DNA from: a virus
IMG/VR virus record: IMGVR_UViG_3300004154_000032
Span: 1 to 30,661 of that record
Reading direction: 5' to 3' (one strand)
Length of the DNA: 30,661 bases
Below are positions 7,125 through 13,101 of this stretch, in pieces. Below the pieces are notes generated by a model. It was given only the letters and a program-made list of their open reading frames with translations, ran no database searches and was not told where the DNA came from. A program made the translations under genes and the position numbers. Positions within the stretch are counted from its first letter, which is position 1; each line of letters opens with the position of its first letter.

Positions 7125-7736
7125 ATGGGCAATTACCTGACGATCGCAGACATCAGGGCAGAGGGTGTCACGGCCGAAATCGCCGCCGACGCCTTGGTTA
7201 CTGCCGCGATCGCAGATGCAGCCAGACGCGCTGAAGCAGCGGCCCACACGTGGTTCGAAGCCCGCACGAAAACGCTGTACGTAAATGGTACTGGACGATC
7301 ACGCTTGGACCTCGACTACCCACTGATCACACTGACATCTCTCACCATCGACGGAGTGTCTGTTACCGATACCATCGTTAGAGCGCATCCGGTCTCGGGC
7401 CTCGCATATGAACTGCGTCGCCCGGCCGGAGCGGTCTTCGCGAAGGGCGAAGGGAACATCACCATCGTTGGTTCGTTCGGTGCTGTTGATATGTCGGGCG
7501 AAACACCGGCCACACCGGCGAACATCAAGTGGGCGCTCAAGCGTTGGGCGTACCTCCTGCTTCCGAAAGTTACTGACGAAGATCTCGCCCAGGAGCGCCG
7601 CTTCCTTACGGCCACCAATGTGAACATGTCCGGTCGGTCCATGTCGCGCGGCCCTGTGCTCGCGCCGCTGTCGGGAGACCCCGAGGTCGATCGCATCATT
7701 ACCAGCTACCGGCGCCCCAGGGTTGCCGTGATTTGA
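7125..7736 (+). CDS. Head-tail connector / adaptor (gp6- or gp15-like)
   Basis: 203 residues from ATG 7125, with GAGG ten bases upstream. The order of elements fits phage head-tail adaptors: an N-terminal helical entry (YLTIADIRAEGV), a helix-rich AADAARRAEAAAHTWFEARTKTLYV segment, a beta stretch with hydrophobic alternation, then NIKWALKRWAYLLLPK, the second helix bundle typical of gp6/gp15-type connectors. These form a ring below the portal. It is the first gene after the capsid block and is followed at short spacing by three further neck-type genes. The family is inferred from size, helical pattern and position; no invariant motif is available. Confidence 0.6.
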   Translation: MGNYLTIADIRAEGVTAEIAADALVTAAIADAARRAEAAAHTWFEARTKTLYVNGTGRSRLDLDYPLITLTSLTIDGVSVTDTIVRAHPVSGLAYELRRPAGAVFAKGEGNITIVGSFGAVDMSGETPATPANIKWALKRWAYLLLPKVTDEDLAQERRFLTATNVNMSGRSMSRGPVLAPLSGDPEVDRIITSYRRPRVAVI

Positions 7737-7747
7737 TGAGGTGTCCG

Positions 7748-8008
7748 ATGAGTAAACCGATTGCGAAAGTTACGGTCCTGGCGACAGGCCCGACGCATTT
7801 TCTGGGACTGCCTGTGGCTGGCCGGACCAGTTTCATTCCTGGTGGTTCCACGCTGGTTTATGACCAGGCGGATCTCGACATGATCAAACGCATGATCCCT
7901 TCGAATCAGCTCAAGGTTCGGGAATTCCCGCGTTCACTGGATGCCCTGGAGACCCAGGTTGAAACTCCGGCGCCGAGAAGCGGCGCAAAGGGAAAACGTG
8001 GAAGGTGA
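7748..8008 (+). CDS. Small conserved-type phage protein in the neck region (86 aa)
   Basis: Not recognised with certainty. ATG 7748 is preceded by GAGG with a seven-base spacer; an earlier TTG overlapping the connector stop is possible but unneeded. The product starts MSKPIAKVTVLAT, is short and beta-rich, contains FIPGGSTLVYDQADLDMIKRMI, and ends in a basic tail (SGAKGKRGR). The size and the link between connector and stopper genes suggest a small head-completion or DNA-contacting accessory protein. The next gene starts inside its stop codon (GTGA overlap), implying coupled translation. Confidence 0.6.
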   Translation: MSKPIAKVTVLATGPTHFLGLPVAGRTSFIPGGSTLVYDQADLDMIKRMIPSNQLKVREFPRSLDALETQVETPAPRSGAKGKRGR

Positions 8009-8412
8009 CTGGCGCACCCCTTATCGGGTGGAGGCTGGCGAAGATCGCCCCACTCCCTGTCGCGGTTAAAGATTCAACGGCCGGCGAAGTCATACCCGGC
8101 AAAGCGCGTCAAGCAACTGTTACGCTTCGTGTCCAGCTTGAAGATTCCGGTAAATCGAGACAGTCCGTGCCTGGTGGTGCTGATGACAACGTCCGCCGCA
8201 CCATGCTTTTCCGGGTGAAGGACGCGCAGGCCTGTTCGTACTCGCCTTGCGACGGTGATCTCCTGGTCCAGATTACAGACCGACTGGGCAACGTCATTGA
8301 TTCCGAGCAGCTTTACATCACGAATCCGCGGCGGGTCGCCGCTGGCATTATGGCGGATTCACTCTTCCGTGTGGACCTGAATGACCGTGCCCCGGCAAGG
8401 AGGCTCGTATGA
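8005..8412 (+). CDS. Putative head-tail stopper / neck protein (135 aa)
   Basis: GTG 8005 overlaps the previous stop by four bases; the nearest purine-rich sequence, GGAAG, sits directly against the start, so translation probably depends on coupling. The sequence is rich in alternating hydrophobic residues (beta pattern), with VTLRVQLEDSG and DLLVQITDRLGNVIDSEQLY, compatible with a small beta-barrel stopper such as SPP1 gp16. It lies between the connector and the gpS/gp10-like gene, exactly where a stopper is expected. There is no diagnostic motif; the assignment rests on size, order and predicted beta content. Confidence 0.5.
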   Translation: MTGAPLIGWRLAKIAPLPVAVKDSTAGEVIPGKARQATVTLRVQLEDSGKSRQSVPGGADDNVRRTMLFRVKDAQACSYSPCDGDLLVQITDRLGNVIDSEQLYITNPRRVAAGIMADSLFRVDLNDRAPARRLV

Positions 8413-9044
8413 GCACCAAAACCGGCAGGTATGGTGACGGATGGGACGAACTTGAGCGCCTGGTCGACCCGGCAAGGTTCGCACAGGTCCTGCCCCAGGC
8501 CACAACAAAGCATCTCGTCAGGATCGGGCAAAATTTCGTGCGTGATGCGCGAAAAGCCATTCAGGCGAAAAAGTACGCGGCGAATTCACCCCTGACTATC
8601 GCCATGAAGGGTTCGTCCACACCGCTTGTGAAAGACGGTGACCTGATCGGCTCGCTGATCGCGGATGTTGCTCCGGATGGGATGACGCTGTGGGTAGGCG
8701 TCAATCGGACAGCCAAGGGGAAGAACGGCAAGCTGGAAAAGGTGGCCGAGTATCTTCACGACGGCGCAGTCGTTGACCTGCAGAAGCATCCGAAGGTGGG
8801 CTTCGCGGTCATGATGCAGTTGAAGGATATCGTCGCTGGCAAGCGTCGGGGCGATGTCGCGAAGGCCCAGGAGCTCCTGGACAAATGGGGCACGGGCGAC
8901 GGCGCAAAGGGCAAGTGGGTTATCCCGGCCCGGCCGTTCATCGGCGATATCACCGAATCACCTGAATTCGAGGCCATGTGTAACGCCGAGCTGCGCGCGG
9001 CTGTCGCCGAAGCCCTCGGTCTGTCTGGGAGGGATGCAGCATGA
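8409..9044 (+). CDS. Tail completion / virion morphogenesis protein (gpS, HK97 gp10-like)
   Basis: 211 residues; ATG 8409 overlaps the previous stop (ATGA) and has a full AAGGAGG at 8397-8403. The C-terminal WVIPARPFIGDITES closely matches the (I/V)PARPF(L/I)G motif of phage virion-morphogenesis proteins (P2 gpS / HK97 gp10 group), and the middle has the accompanying VKDGDLIGSL (LVDTG.L.. equivalent). These proteins complete the tail top and mediate head-tail joining. Its place at the end of the neck genes fits. The next gene starts at the overlapping ATGA. Confidence 0.8.
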   Translation: MSTKTGRYGDGWDELERLVDPARFAQVLPQATTKHLVRIGQNFVRDARKAIQAKKYAANSPLTIAMKGSSTPLVKDGDLIGSLIADVAPDGMTLWVGVNRTAKGKNGKLEKVAEYLHDGAVVDLQKHPKVGFAVMMQLKDIVAGKRRGDVAKAQELLDKWGTGDGAKGKWVIPARPFIGDITESPEFEAMCNAELRAAVAEALGLSGRDAA

Positions 9045-9970
9045 AAATACTTCCATCTGGTCGCGGTTTTTACATTTGGGTGCTCGCGAGATGCGAAGGC
9101 GGAGACGTTGCAGCCATCATTAATCGCTGCAAGCGTTGCGGTATTTCTTGGGTAGCGATCAAAGGCGGGAACACCGGTTCGTCGTGGATACCGAGATTCC
9201 GCAACAAGGTTCAGCTTACCAAGGACATCGTCGAGCGGTTCCATGCGGCCGGCATCAAGGTGTATGCCTGGTCGTATGACATCCCCCGGTCATACCGCAC
9301 GAAAGACGGCGGCGCCCGCTTCGATCCAGACGTGCTGGCCCGCCAGGCCGAGGCCTTCAGCAAGGCCATGGACATCGGCTGCGATGGTGTGGTCAGCGAT
9401 TCCGAAACCGAATGGGATCGGGGGATTAACGCCGACTACGACGCCGAGGTCTTCGGCGTCGAGATTAGAGAGCGTTGCCCGGACGCTGCTGTCGGCGATG
9501 CGCCGTGGGCGTACACCGGTTATCACAAGCCTTTCCCGTTCACGAAGTTCGGTGGGTTCGTCGATTTCCGTTGTCCGCAGGTCTACTGGATGGAAATCAG
9601 TGGTGGTGTCGAGCGGGTCTGCGAGACATACGCCAGGTACTGGGACAAGTACGAATCCCGGCCTAATCATCCGAAGCTGCCGCATCTGCCGTCAGGCTCC
9701 ATTTATGACAAGCAGGCTACTCGCGGCATCGACCAACCGTTCCAAACGAACGGTATTCCGAAGCAGTTCCCGGAAACTGGATTGAGGGCGCTGTTGAAAA
9801 GCATCCGGGCGATCTCCAAGGCTGTCCATCTCGTAGATGTTGATGACATCGCATTCTTCGAAAAATTCATGCGCGATCGTGGGTGCCCGGGCGTTCTGCA
9901 CTGGGAGTATTCGCAGGTCCCGGACCGCGTGTGGCAGGCATTTGAATCCGGCGAAATTCCGAGGTGGTAG
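9041..9970 (+). CDS. TIM-barrel glycoside-hydrolase-like protein, putative endolysin
   Basis: 309 residues; GGGAGG precedes ATG 9041, which overlaps the previous stop. The sequence has the rhythm of a (beta/alpha)8 hydrolase: GFYIWVL at strand 1, GISWVAIKGG at strand 2, AAGIKVYAWSYDIP at strand 3, and CDGVVSDSETEW (residues 114-125) at strand 4, carrying Asp115/Asp120/Glu122/Glu124 as candidate catalytic acids. Later strands follow (FVDFRCPQVYW, GCPGVLHWEYS). GH25-type muramidases share this layout, but I do not see their exact motifs, so substrate is unproven. The next gene encodes holin-like membrane segments, which supports a cell-wall-degrading role. No signal peptide is visible, consistent with holin-dependent release. 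Confidence 0.6.
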   Translation: MKILPSGRGFYIWVLARCEGGDVAAIINRCKRCGISWVAIKGGNTGSSWIPRFRNKVQLTKDIVERFHAAGIKVYAWSYDIPRSYRTKDGGARFDPDVLARQAEAFSKAMDIGCDGVVSDSETEWDRGINADYDAEVFGVEIRERCPDAAVGDAPWAYTGYHKPFPFTKFGGFVDFRCPQVYWMEISGGVERVCETYARYWDKYESRPNHPKLPHLPSGSIYDKQATRGIDQPFQTNGIPKQFPETGLRALLKSIRAISKAVHLVDVDDIAFFEKFMRDRGCPGVLHWEYSQVPDRVWQAFESGEIPRW

Positions 9971-9972
9971 AC

Positions 9973-11043
9973 GTGAACGAAGCATCGCTCAACGCAGATA
10001 TCCGGGAAATCAAAGGTGACGTGAAACTCCTCCTTGGTCACTACCAAGAGATTAAGGGCGCTCTCGGCACTTACGACGTGCGCCTGAAGCACGGCGAGGG
10101 CGAATTCGGGGGGCTGAAAGTCCGCATGGAAAAGGTCGAAGACTCAATGGTCAGCCTTGATGCGTGTAAGGAGCGGCATGGGTCGAATCGGTGGCTGGTC
10201 GGCACCATCATCGCATGCGCCAGCATGGTGATCGCATGCCTCGCTCTATTTATCCCGGCAAAGGCAAAGGGCCTTGCCATAACTCCGGAGGTACCTATGG
10301 AGCTTATCGAAATGGTGAAAGCGAACTGGGACGCCTGGCTGATGATCGCCGGCGGGATCCTGGTGGTGGTCGGCGTGCTGGCCAAGGCCGCGGAGGGTCT
10401 GTCTTCGCAATGGGCGGCAAGGCCTGAAAAGTTCAAGGGCGCAGTCGTCACGCTGGTATCCGGCCTCGTCGGTCTCGCCGTGGCCTTTCTGCCCGGCTCG
10501 GACATGCCGTGGTATGCGGGCCTCGTGATCGGGCTGTTGGCCGGTGGAGGCGCGATAGGCGCGAACTTTGGATATTCGGCTGGGCAGCGCGCCATGATTA
10601 GGCGCCGCGGACTCAAGATTACCAAAGGTCTCGCAGAGGCGAACAGGCTTCGCAGAGGATCAGGGGGCTTCGCCAGACTGATGCCTCTGCTCATCATCGC
10701 GATCCTTGCTTCTGCGATGGCCCTCGGAAACATCAGTTGCACGGCAGCGCAGCAGCAGATTCAGCAGGGTATCTGGGCGCAGGGCGGCCTGGGCATGAGC
10801 AAGTGCCTCCTCGAATGCGGGGCGCCGGCCGTGACGACTCACATCGATTACAACGAAGTCTCCATCGACACGACCGGCATGACCGACGACCTCTTGTCAT
10901 GTCTGATGACGTGCACGAGCAAGATCGGCATCCCGACAATCATCGCGTCAATTATCTCGGCGGTTACTGACCGGGACATGGTGTGTGATGCGCGACTTGA
11001 ACGCAGGCTGGTCGTGACGAAAAGACCTGGGGAAGGACGATGA
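9973..11043 (+). CDS. Composite lysis-type membrane protein: coiled-coil/1-TM + 3-TM holin-like + lipoprotein-like
   Basis: 356 residues from GTG 9973 (GAGG at 9961-9964). Three modules lie in one frame. Residues 1-73 are a charged coiled coil (NADIREIKGDVKLLLGHYQE) followed by a TM at about 74-94, resembling XhlA-type holin partners. From Met109 (ATG 10297, strong GGAGG six bases upstream) comes a holin-like part with TMs near 122-140, 155-173 and 180-201 and a basic cytoplasmic loop. From about 235 a further hydrophobic segment (MPLLIIAILASAMALGNIS) ends at Cys256, like a lipoprotein signal, then a Cys-rich periplasmic-type tail with LLECG and LSCLMTCT. The second module can clearly be made alone. 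The next gene, a caspase, is coupled by an ATGA overlap. Each module is usually a separate small gene in other phages. Confidence 0.65.
   Translation: MNEASLNADIREIKGDVKLLLGHYQEIKGALGTYDVRLKHGEGEFGGLKVRMEKVEDSMVSLDACKERHGSNRWLVGTIIACASMVIACLALFIPAKAKGLAITPEVPMELIEMVKANWDAWLMIAGGILVVVGVLAKAAEGLSSQWAARPEKFKGAVVTLVSGLVGLAVAFLPGSDMPWYAGLVIGLLAGGGAIGANFGYSAGQRAMIRRRGLKITKGLAEANRLRRGSGGFARLMPLLIIAILASAMALGNISCTAAQQQIQQGIWAQGGLGMSKCLLECGAPAVTTHIDYNEVSIDTTGMTDDLLSCLMTCTSKIGIPTIIASIISAVTDRDMVCDARLERRLVVTKRPGEGR
10287..10299 (+). promoter_or_regulatory. Strong internal ribosome-binding site and in-frame start (holin-like part)
   Basis: GGAGG at 10287-10291 lies five to six bases before ATG 10297, in the frame of the 9973-11043 gene. 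This is the best ribosome-binding site in that gene, better than the one at its own start. It would yield a 248-residue product beginning MELIEMVKANWD and lacking the coiled coil and first TM, giving long and short forms from one gene as in dual-start holin genes. A third possible start, ATG 10681, has only a distant G-run. Confidence 0.6.
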
Positions 11044-11846
11044 AACGCAGGGCGGTCATAGTCGGAATAAACCGGTACCAGATGCCTGGCTGCGATCTCC
11101 AGGGCTGTGTCCCTGACGCCGAACGCTACGCCAACATTCTGGTCAACCTGGCGGGGTATAACCGCGAAGACGTGACCGTCCTGCTCGACTCGTCCGCTAC
11201 CACCCGGGCAATCAAGGGCGCGCTGAACGATGCATCAGCTGGCCTGGTCGACGATGACCACCTGATATTCATTAACTCGTCACATGGCACTCAGACCGAG
11301 GACGGCAACGCCCGGACCGACTGTCTGTGTCCGTATGACTTCGACTGGTCTCCTGATCGCGTGATTTCCGCTGATTGGTTGCATGAATTCGTTTCTGGGA
11401 TCCCGAGCTCGGTCAGGATCCGCGTCGTCATCGATGCGTGTCATTCGGGCGACGCCCTCCGGGATGGCATGCCGCGCCCTGGGGCGCCGGTGGTTATCGG
11501 CTCGAGGACGATGCCCGGTTCGCTGACGTTCGACCGTGGGCACGGCCGCCATCTGCGGTTCCGGGACTTGACGAAACTGTTCCCGTCCGCCGGCTTCATC
11601 GCCGCCTGTCGGTCGAACGAAACAGCGGCCGATGCCCGGTTCGTTGTCAACGGGCGCTCTGTGTACCAGGGCGCTTTGTCATGGTTCCTCGCCGAACAGC
11701 TTGAGGCGCCCAAGGGACTGACAAGGTCAATTCGCCTGGTAACGAAGAAGGCCTTCGAGAATCTGCGTGAAGCTGGTTACAGGCAAAACCCGGTGTTACG
11801 CGGCCCATGGGAAGAAATTTCCAAGGGCTTTACAAGGCACATGTAA
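11040..11846 (+). CDS. Caspase/metacaspase-fold cysteine protease (peptidase C14)
   Basis: 268 residues; ATG 11040 overlaps the preceding stop (ATGA) with GGAAGGA just upstream. The N-terminus (RAVIVGINRYQMPGCDLQGC, then DAERYANIL) is the first strand and loop of bacterial metacaspases (VGI..Y....L.GC..DA). The catalytic dyad is intact: His82 in FINSSHGT and Cys134 in VVIDACHSGD. DCLCPYD (94-100) matches the usual (D/C)....P.D loop, and a late IAACRSNETA strand corresponds to the (I)SAC...Q.A element. It is a single compact domain with no signal peptide or fused effector. Caspase-like proteases in bacteria serve in cell-death and anti-phage pathways; in a late phage operon the target is unknown. 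The next gene starts inside its stop codon. Confidence 0.9.
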   Translation: MKRRAVIVGINRYQMPGCDLQGCVPDAERYANILVNLAGYNREDVTVLLDSSATTRAIKGALNDASAGLVDDDHLIFINSSHGTQTEDGNARTDCLCPYDFDWSPDRVISADWLHEFVSGIPSSVRIRVVIDACHSGDALRDGMPRPGAPVVIGSRTMPGSLTFDRGHGRHLRFRDLTKLFPSAGFIAACRSNETAADARFVVNGRSVYQGALSWFLAEQLEAPKGLTRSIRLVTKKAFENLREAGYRQNPVLRGPWEEISKGFTRHM

Positions 11847-13087
11847 TGGCGGTCCGGACACAAAGCATGATTCTCTCCTGGGGCCGTGATTACGACTTCG
11901 GCCCTTGGGGCAATCCTGTCCTGACTGACCTGGTGAGTTCAAAGGTTGCGTTCGATATTTCCAGGTGCGACTTCGATCGCGGCGTCTTTTTGGACACGGA
12001 CAAGTTGACAGGCACCTACCGATCGATCGTCCGGACGGTCGGTGGCATGTACTCGTGGGGGCCCGCGGAGGTCCTCATCGTTGGTGCTGCCACGGGCGTA
12101 AAAATCAGAGCCACCGACGGTGTTACGGATTACTGGTTCAGGTCCGGAGCATGGGCTCCCGCTGTCGCCAGTACTGACTGGAACGCTCCGGCAGATCTGT
12201 ACAGCGCGATGCCGTTCTGGACGAAGAAGCCCCTCGGCTTCGTGGTTAAGCTTTCGCGGTCATCGGCGAGCCATGATAGCCCGATCTTGATGGGAATAAA
12301 CGCGGTTGTTCGTGTGCTGTTCATGCAGACCGCCAGTGAGCCGCTGCGCGCGTCTTCCTGGCAGGATGATGTCCTGACTCGTGTCCTGATGACCCAGCTG
12401 GCGACGATACGGTTGTCGGGCGTCCAGGAGATCACGATCGCTGCTGGTGACGTGGCGTCCCTGTCATTCGCAGCCGGCGTCGCAGAACTGCCCCACAACG
12501 TGACAGCGATCGAGGCGGTTTTTAATCGCACGACGTGGGTGGAAATCCCCGGGACGTTTAATCCCACAACGAAGATCTGGACGCCGACTGCACCGATGAC
12601 TGTCGGCACCCAGGTCCATGTCCGATATGCGTTCCGGCCGTCAGTCGTGCACACCGGTGATGCTGACTACATCTCCATTACGCAGCCGGAAATCCTGGTC
12701 GAGAGCGTTTCAGAGACTGGTGGGCGTCGCATTGTCGCCTACCCGGCCGTGCGTTCTCTGTCGTCACATGGGGCCGTCTCTGTCAAAGGCCCAACATCGT
12801 ACCAGTACTTGTTCGGGATCAGGGTTCTGGCAGCCAGGGCGACCGAGCGTGATCGGTTGATGTCCGAGATGCATCGGTTGTTCGAAGTCCGAAAAACATT
12901 CCTGTCACCAACAACGTCACTGCCCGTCGAAATCTGGCTGGTCGATGGCTCAATGGAGACTGGGAACATCATCGGGGACGGGTTCGATATGCGGCTTACC
13001 CTCGCTGCAGACACAGAGTGCTGGCATGGCGAGGAATCGATAAGGGCCACCACGGCAGATGACGGGTTCACTCCGTCGGTGGCTTGA
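11846..13087 (+). CDS. Hypothetical tail-region protein (413 aa)
   Basis: Not recognised. ATG 11846 shares its first base with the caspase stop (TAATG), so translation is probably coupled. The product is long, with few charged runs and many beta-type alternations, and contains repeated small-residue/aromatic patches (SWGRDYDFGPWGN, MYSWGPAEVLIVGAATG, DYWFRSGAWAP). No signal peptide, TM or coiled coil is visible. The location between the lysis-like cassette and the sheath gene suggests a virion protein such as a tail terminator or tail-tip adaptor, though it is larger than typical terminators. A stretch near the C-terminus (ATERDRLMSEMHRLFEVRKTF) is helical. Confidence 0.6.
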   Translation: MAVRTQSMILSWGRDYDFGPWGNPVLTDLVSSKVAFDISRCDFDRGVFLDTDKLTGTYRSIVRTVGGMYSWGPAEVLIVGAATGVKIRATDGVTDYWFRSGAWAPAVASTDWNAPADLYSAMPFWTKKPLGFVVKLSRSSASHDSPILMGINAVVRVLFMQTASEPLRASSWQDDVLTRVLMTQLATIRLSGVQEITIAAGDVASLSFAAGVAELPHNVTAIEAVFNRTTWVEIPGTFNPTTKIWTPTAPMTVGTQVHVRYAFRPSVVHTGDADYISITQPEILVESVSETGGRRIVAYPAVRSLSSHGAVSVKGPTSYQYLFGIRVLAARATERDRLMSEMHRLFEVRKTFLSPTTSLPVEIWLVDGSMETGNIIGDGFDMRLTLAADTECWHGEESIRATTADDGFTPSVA

Positions 13088-13101
13088 TAACAGGAGTTCA
13101 G

